A stretch of DNA of 64,000 nucleotides from Tetraselmis striata (Eukaryota > Chlorophyta > Chlorodendrophyceae > Chlorodendrales > Chlorodendraceae), in contig VCJN01001046.1 of assembly GCA_006384855.1 (NCBI GenBank), forward strand, positions 50,599 through 114,598, read 5' to 3'. Each line of letters starts with the position of its first letter. The stretch's first letter is position 1. This document shows positions 40,621-53,396 of the stretch, piece by piece. The notes below the pieces were generated by a model. The model was not told the DNA's origin, ran no database searches, and worked only from the letters and a program-made list of their open reading frames with translations. The position numbers were made by a program, and so were the translations under genes.

Positions 40621-41767
40621 CTGCCGCTCGCGCGCAGCCCGCGGTTGTATATTGGCGCGGTGCCGACTCAGCATCAGCATCGCAGTGGGTTGGAAGTTGG
40701 GAATGCGCGCGTGGACGAAACGTAGCGACTACAGGTAATCCTTAGTCGCTTCTTGCACGTCGCGGCGCGGATCATCCCAAGAGTCGCTGACGGAAGCTCT
40801 GCTGCACTTATGGCAAACCACAGCACCGGCGGAACACGTAGCACGGACGCGCTGCGCGTGGAACAGCCTCACCTCGCAGTGAAGAACCTGAAACATCGAA
40901 GGTCGTCAAGCTTCGCATCGGGTGAGATACCGGGAGGTGGTGAGTGTGGTGCATGACGGGGAAGGAAGTTGCGCGGGGGAGGGGTGGGGGGGGGAGGGCG
41001 ATGCGGCTGCGCCGACTTCCACGATAATAACTGTCCGACGTCCCAATAAGTAACGACGCCGCCAACCACTCTCCCCGCCAATACACTCCACAGCGAGCTC
41101 TTCCTGACGAATAATGCTTGAGACTGGTCGATATGGACGCCACGGTCGGCGTGACGAGCCGTGTGTCCCTTTCACTGGCTCTCCCTGTCGGCTCGTCTTG
41201 CGGAAGTAGTACGTGGCGGCACCGGCTCGGGGCGTCATACCGGCAGCACGCGCCGATCCCGGAATTAGCCACACGGCACCACGGCCCGCATATGAAGCCG
41301 CCACACTCGTTAGACCCACCCAGGGCTTGCGCCGGGACTTTCAGCCCTTATACCCGTACTGAAGGGCTGACGCGCGTCTCCTTGCTTCGCTGGCCGGGGT
41401 TCCTCAACCGCCTCGTCCGCCTCCTCCAGGGCGTCATGCGACCGCGGGGCCGGTAGTACTTTACAGTTAGATCGACCCGCCCTTTGCGCTCGTGCTGGCG
41501 AACGAAGAATAAACTGCCGTCCGCAGCGTGGTACTAGTGCAGTCGGCAAACTGAAACGCGCCCTCGCAACCCTTGCCTGGGAGCTTCGCAGGCACGCACG
41601 GCTCCTGTTCGCACTCTGACCGCACGAGATTCAGGCTGGGCGTTACAGCAGACGCTCGCGCCTGCGGAGTGTGCAACCGCCGTGATGGCGGTGGGTCAGT
41701 AGGCGGTGGTTGCGAAAGGTCCTAGGAAAAGCTGACCGGAAGCTGACGGAGCGCGCGGGCGGAGGGC
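40621..41767. other. Upstream region of the subtilase gene
   Basis: No gene family is recognised. Overlapping plus- and minus-strand frames up to 154 codons (for example 41272-40808, -) are compositionally plausible but unsupported. The promoter of the gene starting at 41768 should be here; no clear TATA box is seen. Confidence 0.45.
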
Positions 41768-44700
41768 ATGGCGCTCATGACCATGCCTCGGCGGCTGCTT
41801 CTTACGTTCGCCCTAGCGGCGGTACTGCTGGCTACAAGCGCCGTCGGGAGCACGGAGGCGCTGCCTCGCAAGCCGCGTGAGCGCAGCCTGGCCGAGGGGC
41901 TGCCGTCCGGCGCTAGCAAGCCGGGTGCGACAAGTAACCACTGGATCGACAGCCCCGTCACCTTCTCCGCGGGTGGCCCCCCAATCTACGGGTGCGCACC
42001 CATGACTCGCCTATCCAGCACCACCCCCCTCCCCGTGCAATACGCTGTCGAAGCGCAGTCGACGTCGTCGATGTGTGTGTCGACGCCTTGTGAAAGCCAA
42101 AAAATACGTCAAGCGAAATCAGAAGCTCCGCGAGTCCGGCGGAACTTCCGTATCGCAACCGTAGGAACGATGCAATTGAGAGCCGCCCGCCCCTTTTCCC
42201 CTTGTGCACAGGCTGATGCCAAGCGGACCCAAGGGTCGGAAAGGTGGAGTGCACGCAATGTCAGGGGGAAACTCTGATGCCTCGAATGCGGGAGTACCGT
42301 GGGTGGTGGTGCTGCACAAGCGCCGGGAGTGCAGTCCTGCGCGTCTCTGCGCGGAGGCACAGGCGGAGGATGCCGGCCGGTTCAGCGGCAACTGCTTCGA
42401 GAGCTACCGCCGGACAATCAATGGCATGGCAGTCACAGTGAGTACGCGGGGCACATTGAGCAGGGGGGGGGTCGCTACGTGTGGGTTCGTGGAAATGCGC
42501 ATGGGCTCGCTGGTGGCTCAGCTCAGGCTTTGTGTCTTGCCCTGCGGCATGGCAGATGGACGTGGCCAACCTTGCGGCATTCGTAGAGGCGGCCAAGGAG
42601 TGCGTGCAGGAGGTGTGGCGTGATGGCACTGTGACTGTGCAGATGAGCCAGCGCTCGCCGCCATGGGGTCTTGATCGGATCGACCAGCGCTCGCTACCGC
42701 TTTCCAGCCTGTACTCCTACACAACAGACGGCACAGGCGTGCATGCCTACATTATTGACACGGTAAGTTGCGGCCGGGAAATAACGTCCCTTGCATTGCT
42801 GCCTTGTCCACATCTTGCCTGCCTGATATCCAAATATAGGATTTCAACGGTTTCCTTGGCAGGAAAATCCGTAGTAGTTGTACTACTGCCTCCTATCATG
42901 CCTCACATGCTGACTTCCTGTCCCTTTTTGCTCTGCGTGACTCCGCCTATAGGGCATCCAGGAGAACCACAACCAGTTTAAGTACAGTGACGGGCGGCCC
43001 GGCACCCGCGTGCGGAGCACCTACTCTGGCTTTGGCGATGAAAACTCAACCGACTGCCATGGCCATGGCACGCACGTTGCCGCCACACTGGGCGGGCTCA
43101 CCTTTGGCGTCGCCAAAAACGTCACTCTGCATGCGGTGCGAGGCTGTCCTGCTACAAATGACAACTAGTTCATCCTATTATCTTGGTTACAATATATATT
43201 TGCCTGGATTAAGAATGCCACTTGCGAGAGACATGTTCCCTTTTGACATTGCTGATGACTGCTGCAGCATTGGGTCGCATCGCTGAGCTAATCTCGCCGC
43301 TTTCTCTGATGCCTGCCCCGCAGGTGCGCGTGCTGGACTGCCAAGGAAACGCTCAGTACAGCCGTGTGATTCGCGCGCTGGATGACCTGGCTGGAACGCA
43401 CGAGTCGCCAGCTGTGGCTGTGCTCAGCCTTGGCGGCGAGCCGTACAATGCCCTGGACCTGGCAGTGCAGGGTCTTGTCGATGCTGGCATCAGCGTGTCC
43501 GTGGCCGCGGGCAATGACAACCGCGACGCCTGCATGCAAAGCCCGGCACGCGTGTCGAGCGTGATCACCGTGGCCGCCACCTCCTCATCCGACACCATCT
43601 ACTGGAACTCCAACTTTGGCGAGTGCGTCGACATTTTCGCGCCAGGCGTCAATATCTTGTCTGCCGTCCACACCAGCCCAACAGCGACCGGTTACATGAC
43701 TGGGACCTCAATGGCGGTGCCCTTCGTCGCTGGGGCTGCGGCGCTGTTCTTGGAGCGCAGCCCGGAAGCGCTGCCGTTCGTGGTGATGAATGCGCTGGTG
43801 TCCAGTGGTACTCGCGGAGAGGTCGTCGACACCAAGGGCGCGCCCAACATTTTGCTGTCCACCAACATCTTCTCGCCTGTTGAGTTTAGCCCGCCCGAGT
43901 TTCGCCTCAGCGATGATACCCCCAATACACCCTTTCGTGTCGGCGTAGCCCTAGCCAAGCGGCCGACGTCGCGCGTTGTGCTACTTCTCGACGATCTGTC
44001 TCCGGAGCAGGGCACCGTCACGGTGTCGCGCCTCGACTTTTCGCCTGGTGAGTGGAATAGGCCGCAGTACTTTGAGTTCGAGCCATCGGACGCCAACCCT
44101 CGCGGGCAGGGCTTTAACCTGGTGTTCCAGCTGCGCAGCGACGACCCCGAGTTTGACGACTTGGAGAGCTACTTCCAAGTGACGGATGATCGACAGAAGC
44201 TGGGCGAGGACACCGAATACCCGCTGGAGGTGACCAGCCTGCCCTTCGTCGACACCCGCAGCACGACGACCTTCACGCACCGCTTCAACGAGGACTGCAG
44301 CGAGTGGGGTGACAGCGGCAATGCGCCGGACGTGGTGTACCGCTACCGTCCAATTGCCGACGTGGTGGTCGAAATTTCGCTGTGCGACAGTGACTACGAC
44401 ACTAAGGTCTTTGTGCTCACCGGCCGGCGGCGCAAGCTATTTGCTTGCAACGACGACAGCTGTGGCTACAAGAGCCGCATACAGCTGCGTCTGGAGGCCG
44501 GCGAGGAATATTTCATCGTCGTCGACGGCTACGATGGCGACTCGGGGCAGTATGTCATCAAGATAAATGACGTACCGGGGCTGGACCCTCGCGACCTGCC
44601 ACCCGGAGAGGTGGACGAGTCGGTGGCCGCTGTTCCGGGCAGGGCTCCAGGCGAATCGACCTCGCCACCGCCTACACCCACGAGTGTCGAGCTGTCCAGC

Positions 44701-47700
44701 TTGACTTTCACCAACTGCGAGCTGGCCCCCCCGTTCTCGCCGGCAGTGACGTCATACGCCTGCACCACCCCTCCCGGCTCGCCAGAGACCACCGTCACAT
44801 ACGTCGCGGCAAGCGGCGACGCGGCCGTGGACGTCGGAATAGCGAAGCTGGAGGACGCCCCCGCTGACCGCTTGATAACGCAGGACGACACCCGCCTGCA
44901 AGGGGTCTTCGCCGCAGTCGACTCGGCAGTTTCCGCGACCGGATTCCAGCGGCTTCGTCTGGAGGAGGGACGCAACCGGGTGACGCTATCGGTGGAGTCG
45001 TCCGACGGTCGCAGCCGCACCTACGAGGTGGTCGTTACGTTGCGCAGCGAGCCGCGCGAGGCGCTGCTGCAGAGCCTCGTGTTCGCGGAGGGCGGCCCGT
45101 CCGGCCCGCCCCTCTCCCTGTTCCCAGAGTTTCGTTTCGACGTGCCCGATTATCGCGCCGAGGTGGGCGAGCGTGCATCCGCGCTGTGGATCATCGCCAG
45201 CACGCTGAGCACCAACCCGGCGATCACGGTGAGCGTCGCCGGCTCGCCTCTGCCATTCTTGGCGCCAGGAGGCGCTCGCGGACTCGCTGTCCAGTTAGCG
45301 CCCGAGCAGGACACGGTATCGGTATTGGTCGTTGCCGGAGATGGCCTGACGTCGACGACGTACAGCCTTTCGCTCCGCCGTCGCCCCGCTGGCGCCAACC
45401 CGCTCCCGAGCCGCGCGGCCGTCGACTGCGCCGTCGGCGAGTGGGCCACGTGGAGCGAGTGCAGCGTCAAGTGCGGCGGCGGTGGCACGCAGATCCGCGA
45501 GCGGAGCGTGATGCGGCAGCCCGCCAACGCGGGCGCACCCTGCCCTGCCCTTGTCGAGAAGCGCGCCTGCGGGGACAGCGAGTGCGTGGTCGACTGCGCG
45601 GTGCGTTATAGACGGCCTTCCTCCTTTCCTTTCATGGCATGAACAGCACATGTTCGGACACAAGAAGCATGGCGTTCAACACCCGTGCTTGCAGTGCTGC
45701 TGCCCCGAGTATCGTCTCACATGTTTTAATGTCGTTCTGGCATTGATATATTTTGTATTGCTGCTATGGCAGGTGAGCCCATGGGGCGAGTGGGGGCAGT
45801 GCAGCGTGCAGTGCGGCACCGGCATCCAGACACGCAGCCGTTACGTGCTAGAAGTGCCCAGTGGGGGCGGCGCGCCCTGCAGCGAGCTCACGCAGCAGCG
45901 CACCTGCCGCGTGCCGCTGGAGGAATGCTTCACCGACGTGGACTGCCAGCTGGGCGAGTGGGGCGCATGGAGCGATTGCAGCGCCAACTGCGGCGGTGGC
46001 ACACAGCGCCGCAACCGCCCGGTGGTCTCGCCGGCGCTGGGGGATGGCGCGCCCTGCAGCGTAACCGAGGAGATCCAACCCTGCAATACGCAGCCCTGCT
46101 CGGCTGAATGCCAGGTGACGGACTGGGGACGCTGGGGGCGCTGCAACGCCTCCTGCGGCCCGGGCACGCAGAATCGGCAGCGCGCTATCACCCGGCTTCC
46201 CAGCGACCCCGACGGCCCTGGCTGCCCGCACCTCAGCGAGGAGCGCGTGTGCAACTCGCCCGACTGCGCCCCAGGCCAGGAGCCCCGCCCCATTGTGCAG
46301 ACCCCACACACCGACAGCGGCAACTACCAGACAGAGCCCAAGACGGTGCGGGCGGGTGGTGCTGCCTGGCAGCATGAATGTTTGCCACATGCTGGACGCG
46401 CAAGGATTCATCTTACAAATCTCCTTAGCCGCCATGTACACTGGTTGTTTGTTTGCGGCGATGAAATTGTCTATGTGCCGGTGGGCAGGTGGAGTGGAGC
46501 CTAGATAGCATCGAGGATGAGCAGGCGGCAATCCCACCGGGCGGCGCACCCCCTGTGGCGCGCCACCGCTGGGTCATCTACGGCTTTGGACCTTGCAGCG
46601 CGACGTGCGGCGGCGGCGTGCAGGACCGCATCGTGCAGTGCGCCAAGATCGAGGCGGACGGCTGGACGCTTGCCGACCCGCGCGCGTGTGTGGTGGACGG
46701 AGCCGGGGAGTCGCCACCGGCGCAGCGTGCGTGCAACGTGGCACCCTGCGATCAGCCGGTGGTCACGCCGGGCGAGTGGGGCGCCTGCAACGCTGCATGC
46801 GGCGGCGGCGTCCAGGAGCGGCCTGTCATGTGCCGCGCCACTGCAGGCGCTCTTCTGCCCCGCAGCAGCTGCCTGCAGGTGTGTAGCCTCTCGTCGTTAG
46901 TGCATCCCCCGCCCCAACGCTGTCCTTGGTCTGTGAACAACACGCGTTCAAAAGTCAGTTCTTCTGGTAGTGCAATCACAGAGACTCTTGACATATACAT
47001 GTATGGAGCTATTCACGACAGCATGATTTTTCCGTGTGATATGATGTTGATGAGAGACAGAGATACGGGAAAGCCTGTGCTGTGGTGATTTTTCTCAAGG
47101 CATGGGTGCACTTTTAGCTCATGTTTACTTATGTATGATATGATAGAGTGACATTGTCTGGAACTCATAGCACAATATATACATAGCGATAAAATCCATA
47201 TAGCCAAAGGATGTATGTTCCACTTCCAGTCAAAATTAGGAAATACTTACAGAACTGCAGTATTCATTCCACAATTCGCTTGCGCTCTGCGAAAGGGTTT
47301 TGATCATAAGGCGAATTAATTGCCATGAATGAAGAATAATGATTATCATGCCAGAATGAGTATAATGCTGTTCTGAGTATTGCCCAACTCGACACAGGCA
47401 CACATGGATGCCCCGAGTAGCCAAGTGTGCGCAGAGGAGGCATGCCCCTCCACGGAGCCGCATTTGGAGTTGGGAGAGTGGAAGCCGTGCTCCGCGACCT
47501 GCAATGGCCGCTCGACACGTGAGGCTACATGTGTATCGCCGGACGGCCTCTCCGCGGAGGGATGCGACTCCACGGATGTGGTACTGGAGCGGACATGTGG
47601 AGCGCCGACCTGCGAGAGAGCCGTTTGGCGTGTCGGGCCCTGGAGCTCGTGCAGCTCGACCTGCGGTGTCGACGGCGTGATGACGCGCTCGGTGGATTGC

Positions 47701-49920
47701 CGTATGCTCGGCAGCGATGAGACGGTGGAGACGGCGGCGTGCGAGACGGCGGCGCTGAGGCCCTCCGACACCGCGGCCTGTGGCACCGAGCTGTGCGGCG
47801 ACTGCGGCGCGGACGGCGACTGCAGTGGCAGCGGGACCTGCGATGCCGACACCCGCACCTGCGTCTGCATGCCCGGCTTCATGGGTCCTCACTGTGAGGT
47901 GCCGCCGAGCTGCTTCAGCGGCGTGCTCGACGGCGACGGCGCTTGCTGCCCTGGCGCCGTAGACGTCGAGGGGAGCTGTTGCGCACCTGGCGCCTCGCTC
48001 GACAGTTCAGGAGCCTGCTGCACCAGCGGCGTGCTCGACGCCTGCGGCGTCTGTGATGGCCCCGCGCTGTCGGTCGACGCCGGCGGAGCCTGCTGCGCAG
48101 GCCCGCTGGACGCGTCAGGGCTGTGCTGCCCGGCGAGCGGGTCTTCTCTGGACGAGTGCGGCGTCTGCGGCGGGGACGGCACCAGTTGCGTCACCGACCT
48201 GGACCTGGTGTTCGGACTTCCGGGCGTGGACAATCTCGAGGCAATGCTGGCCGAACCTGCGGCCTCAGCGCGACTCGCCTCAGAGCTGGAGACGTTTCTG
48301 GCAGACCGCCTGCTGCCAACCCGCGACGGCGGCCCCGCCCCAGGGCGTGTCACCCTCCAGCAGATGTACAGCTTTCGACCTGGCTCCACCTCCGGCCTCG
48401 ACGCCCCTGCGGGCCTTTCAGCACAGTCGGCCGGTCCAATATCTGTGTCACCGCTCGGTAGCCCGGTCGGCGGCGGCAATGATAACAGTACTGTCCACCT
48501 GTCGAGGAAAAAGCCCCGCCGTCGACTTGCCGAAGTGACTGCGTCAGCGGTGGTTCTGCCGTCGCACACGGAGCCGATGGTGCCAGTCGCCGCTGCCTGG
48601 CTGGACGGGCCCGACGGCCTGCCGAACTTCCTGTCTGCACGCCTGCGTCTGTCGGGCCAGCGCGAGCTCGACGGCACCGCCGTCACCGCCGCCGCCGCCC
48701 TGGCGGAGTTGCGCCAAGAGGTGGCTACGTCCCCCACCGATGCGGTGCTGAGGCGGCTCGCGCTGCTGGGTGTCGTCTACGTTGAGCGCCGCGGCGTGTG
48801 CGGTAACGGACTATGCGAGGTTGGCGAGCGCCCGGCGGGTATCGCCACCACGCTGGTCGGCTACGAGCTGGAGTCGTGTCACGTCGACTGCAGCCAGCCG
48901 CTGCGGCAGTGCCCAGCGCCGGCGGACGCGCCGGACGGGGCACCTTGCGGCGGCACCGGCCGCTGCCTGCACGCCTCGGGCGTCTGCGCGTGCTTTCCGG
49001 GCTACACCGGCGACGACTGCGGGCAGTGCGAGCGCGGCTTCTACCGTGTCGGCCGCGGCCGCTGCACGCCCAGCAGCGAGACGCTAGCGTCGGTAGTGAT
49101 GCGTACGGTGTCCCCAGCCGGCGGCTCGACCTCCAGCACCGTGTTCGCCGTCAGCATCTCGCTTGTCATCGTCGTCGTGTGCACCGCCGCCATTGCCGGC
49201 GCCTTCGCCTACCTGCGCTTTTACAAGCGGCGCGCGGCGGAGCGCTCTGCAGGAGAGCCGGAGGTCAAGCCCGCCAATGGCGCATCCGGCCTCGGTGAGG
49301 AGGAAAACTACTTGTCAGGAAACCAGCACATGCGGCTCAAGGACCAGGATGTGGTCGACCCTAGCATCATCGAGTGCTGCCTCGCCACAGACGTGCGCGC
49401 GCTGGAGCGCCTCTCGGCGCTGCACCCCCCGCAGCCCTCGCCCGGGCGGCGCTCGCCGCTCTGCGAGGCGGTTGTCACGCACGAGTACCACTCGGCCAGC
49501 CCGCGTCCGCAGGAGCTGCGCCGGCAGACGGGGCCACAGGCGCACCCAACACTGGACACGACGGCCTCCAGCCTGGCGTGGGAGTCAGCGAGCGAGTCGC
49601 CGCGCACAGCGCCGCCGTCCATGATCATGGCGGCTTCGCCGGCAGCACGGCCCGCAGCGGGCAGCACCGCAGTCATGCGCGAATCATCAGGCCAGGAGAC
49701 CTTCTCCAACATGTTTTGGTTTCCGTCTAGCCTGGGCAACCGGCCGCACCCGCGGCACGAGCTGCAGTACGGGCCGGTGGCGACCGACTCGCCCACTGGC
49801 TCTCAGCGCGCCGCGCATTTTTCTCCGCGCCGCTCCGCTGCCGGCGTCAACCCCCGTGTGCTGATGGAACGCCTCGGCTCCCCTGGCGGTGAGTCCTCCG
49901 GCTGTCAGTCCCCAGTGTGA
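41768..49920 (+). CDS. Membrane-anchored subtilisin-like serine protease with eight TSP1 repeats, eight exons
   Basis: Exons: 41768-41876, 42265-42437, 42556-42762, 42953-43135, 43324-45600, 45773-46345, 46489-46878 and 47398-49920; phases agree and give about 2144 aa. A signal peptide ([20 protein letters not shown]) comes first. An inhibitor-I9-like propeptide follows ([21 protein letters not shown]). The S8 catalytic domain has Asp162 (AYIIDTG), His201 ([10 protein letters not shown]), Asn288 (VAAGNDN) and Ser353 ([11 protein letters not shown]). After it come a beta-rich stretch, a PPC-like domain (about 541-642), and two cadherin-like beta-sandwiches (about 677-913). Eight TSP1 repeats follow (first at 925-981, [14 protein letters not shown]), then EGF-like modules (about 1439-1475 and 1808-1862) around a CGVCGGDG-type Cys-rich block. 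A transmembrane helix (about 1886-1914) and a tail of about 230 residues, rich in Ser/Pro/Arg, end the protein. It should be an exported, autoprocessed ectoenzyme acting on matrix or surface proteins. The exon 1/2 junction is the least certain. Confidence 0.9.
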
Positions 49921-51390
49921 TCTGGTGGAAGCCGCCGCAGGATGGGGAATGCAAGCGGGACTTGCTTGCCTGGTGTACGCGCACGGCAGAGCCGCACAGC
50001 GCCAACTGTCGCTGATGACACTGAGTAAGAGGGGTGAGTTGCTGTACCTATGAGAAGCGCGGAGCCGAGGCCTCCATGGCGGTGATGCGTGCCGTGGGCG
50101 GCCAGACTATCTGGACACACTGGATCAGTGAATGCGACGATCAATCCAGTGCCTCCTCCTTCTCTCCGCCGTCCCTACACTTTAGTAAGCTGCGCTTATC
50201 GAGGATGGGCGCACATGCAGCAGAAAGTATCCATGCGATCTTGTGTACTATGATGGTCCTACGGATAGTCCTAGTGAAATATCACCGCAGAAGTGCGGGT
50301 TGTGCTGCGGGGAAATTGTAAGCAGGCTGTGCCGCTTCTGCATGTACTTGCATCACGATCAGGGGTGCAAAAGGCTGCAAGGTCTACAACGGCATGCATA
50401 TTGACCATCTGCGTTGCTGGTCTTTTCTGCCCCGACGCATCTTTACGGGCAGCGTCAGTTCACAACCAGACAATGATATATACGCAGCGCAGCACAGCAG
50501 CGCGCAAATACCACTGCCGCAACCAGCAGTAATAGTACACAACCGCAGCGGGCATTGACAGCGCATCACGCGCGTGGCGGCAGACCGTCACAGTGCGGTG
50601 TCGTCATGTTGATGGAATAATACAGCTCCGAATGAAAAACCGTCACTTCCACAGTGATCCACAAGAATATTCAATGATGAGTCGCAGACTCGCATTTATG
50701 CCTCTAAGTATGCACCTACACATGAGAGGGAGTGGAGTGGGGGGAGGGGGTCTCACAAAAAACCTATAAATCAACCATGCACCATTTCGATTCCCAGCTA
50801 CAGGAGCTACAGGGAGCAGCGGCTCAGCAACTTGTCGGGCCATGCGGTGCATGTAGTAGAGCTGCTTTTCACAGAGCGGCAAGCCATGCGCGATAACATC
50901 CATGTTTTTGGAGTTTGTGCAGGTTGCCTTAACGATAAGCAGCCGCTGAGGGTGGCTTAGAATCTGTTTGAGTTCTCAGGGCTCAATAGAGCCCTTATTA
51001 CAGCCCTTATCAGCAGCTACACCCACTGGCCATGGGCTCAGCCGGGGCTGCAGCTGGAGCACCTTGGCACTGCTGTATTCTAGTATGTAAAGCCTGTTGA
51101 GCCGCCATTCTGGCACCTCCTGTCTCTAAACTATTGGTTGGGGTGATGCCTAGAGTTGCATGACCATCTGAGGTCATTCTAGAGTGGGCATGTTCGCCAC
51201 AAGCCTGATGATGGCTCCCTAGGAGCTGAGCTCTGCTCCTTTTTACATTGTACCATATATACAATGCCTAAGTGCTAGTGCCAAATATCGGCACACCACA
51301 TCCAGCTTTACGTGGGCCAGCGCAGTCTGCCTAACACTGCAGCTGATGGTCTTACAGTCAGATCAATAACATACCAGTGTAATCTTTTGG
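49921..51390. other. Region between the subtilase gene and Copia-2
   Basis: It begins with the 3' UTR of the subtilase gene; a TGTAA near 50317 resembles the algal polyadenylation signal, but this is weak. 50900-51390 probably contains the 3' LTR of the minus-strand Copia-2 element, because the stop codon of Copia-1 lies at the start of its LTR. No matching 5' copy was found near 56.4-57 kb, so no LTR is called. Confidence 0.45.
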
Positions 51391-51393
51391 TCC

Positions 51394-52600
51394 TCAGCAC
51401 CCCTCCTCACTGGTTGCTGCAGCTTGCATATCATTCATGACCTCAGCGCTGAGTACCTCAAATTGAGATCGTGGCAGTGCTTTGGTAAACATGTCCGCAA
51501 GCATCTCGTGAGTGGGCACATAGTGGATGTGGACGGCACCTGCTTCATGGGCGTCCCGCACGACTTGAAGTTGGATGTCCAGATGCCTGGGACGCGCTGA
51601 CGTCACATCCGTGGTGGCGATGACTATGCATGCCTGTCCTCACCGACGGGAGTGGGTGCTGTGCCGGAAGCCCAGTTCTTCTAGCATCTGGCGCTGGAAC
51701 ACTGCCTCTTGCACTGTCAAGCAGAGAGCGATGTACTCTGCCTCTGCTGTGGACAAGGCCACCAGTGCCTGTAATTTCGACAGGGACCTGATTGCTCCTC
51801 CGCAAAGGAAGAAAACGTACCCAGTAGTAGATTTACACTGACTGGGTTAGGTCGTTGGGAAGTTGGCGTCACTGTATCCATGTAGTGTCAGCTTGTCGTC
51901 ACCACCAAAGGTGATTCCACGGCTGTGTGTCCCCTCGACGTACCTCACAGTGTCGTGCGTCCTCGATGTGTGCCTTGGTCGGGGTAGAAATGAATCAGCA
52001 CATTCGGGCGACTGACTCAGCGATATCTGGCCAAGCGGCGACTGCGGCGTAGAGCAGAGCTCCCACAAGGCTGCGGTAGGTGCTGACCTCAGTGTCGGTG
52101 AACGGTTCGGATTCACGGGGGTCGTTGGCCACCCTGAGAACCTTGGCTGCTCAGCACTGCTCCATTCCAAATCGAGCCAGCAGGTCATGGATGTACTTTG
52201 ACAGATGAATGATGATGGTACGCGCTGCTCGCTCTCGCTCAACCTTGACTCCTAATAGCCATGAGCAGCTGCCAAGGTCCTTGATGCCAAACCGGGCTGC
52301 CATGGACTCCATGGCGTAGAGGAAGGCGCAGTCAATGTGTTTGTTCCATGTGCAGGTCGAGGTAAGCAGCAATGGAGAAGATGACTCGGAGGGTAGTAAA
52401 CCTCACCATCGGTGCGAAGGGTTCCGTAAAGTCGAGGCCGTGCACTTGCGTGAAGCCTTTGGCGCAGAGCCTGGCTTTCTCTTGTGAAACAGTCCCATCC
52501 GCATTGTGTTTGTTTTGTACACCCACTTGGACTAAACGACTCTGCGACCACCTCTAGGTTTGGGTACCAACACCCACGTACCACGTCTGACAAGCGACGT
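51394..52600 (-). pseudogene. Copia-2 RT (partial) and RNase H
   Basis: RT fragments: KARLCAKGFTQVHGLDFTEP and PMVRFTTLRVIFSIAAYLDL. Then, after a deletion that removes the YVDD region, MESMAARFGIKDLGSCSWLL. RNase H fragments follow in shifted frames: GGDDKLTLHGYSDANFPTT and RPRHLDIQLQVVRDAHEAGA, then MLADMFTKALPRSQFEVL to the stop. The frames change at least three times. Confidence 0.88.
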
Positions 52601-53396
52601 GTATTCCTGTCTCATGGACTTCCATTCAGGTGCTTTGTGACAATTGATCGCCTCCTCAAATGTAATAGGGTCACCAAGCGCCTCGCCCGCCACGAATGCC
52701 TAGTCGGCTGGGTCAAAGTTGCAGCTGAAGCACAGTAGTGCCAGCTCATCCTGCACGGGGCACTCGCCAGTCATCACTGCTACTTCATTATGACTGAGTC
52801 TGCTACAAGCTTTCATCCGGGTTGTACACCCTGCGGTGTCTGTTGCACATTCCTCGGGTGTCCTGTCGGGTGTGAGTTGCAGCAACTGGCGTTGGCGCGG
52901 TTGATGAAACGGTGCAGTCACAGGTACATTGCTGGGTCTTAGTGGCTGATTGGGGACGAGCGGCGCGCGAAGAAGTGGTGTCGGGGCAGTGGGGTGATAA
53001 TAGGAGGCTGAGCTCCTGGCATTGGGGGAGGGGGAGTGATTTTTCTGCTCGGAGGCGGGGGTGTTGCTTCGCGAGGCGCGGTACACTCTGAGGACCTGGG
53101 CGTCGGGGGTAAATCATTGTCTTCAGGAATACCATTGTTGTTGTTGTCGCTGCTGTCGCTGTCGTTGTCGCTGTGGATACGGTTGCAGCTCCGTGCAGAG
53201 CCCGACGCAAGGGGGGGCGGGTCGATGGGCTGCGGCGCTGCGCATGTGGGGCAGCGGGGGTAGGGGCTTCTCCCTCCTGAGGTGGATGCTTCTCCTGAGG
53301 CTGATGGTGGTCTCATCTCCTCCCGAGCGGCAGCAGGCCACTCATCTGGCACATCCGTCGGCACGACAAGACCATGGGGCGTCTCATCGAAGGCGA

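Noticed and set aside
45081-49545. Many antisense and out-of-frame ORFs over the TSP1/Cys-rich region
   Set aside because: GC-rich shadows of the real frame; none has a recognisable domain.
50900-51390. Calling a defined 3' LTR for Copia-2
   Set aside because: Expected position, but no second copy near 56.4-57.5 kb could be matched by eye, so its boundaries cannot be supported.
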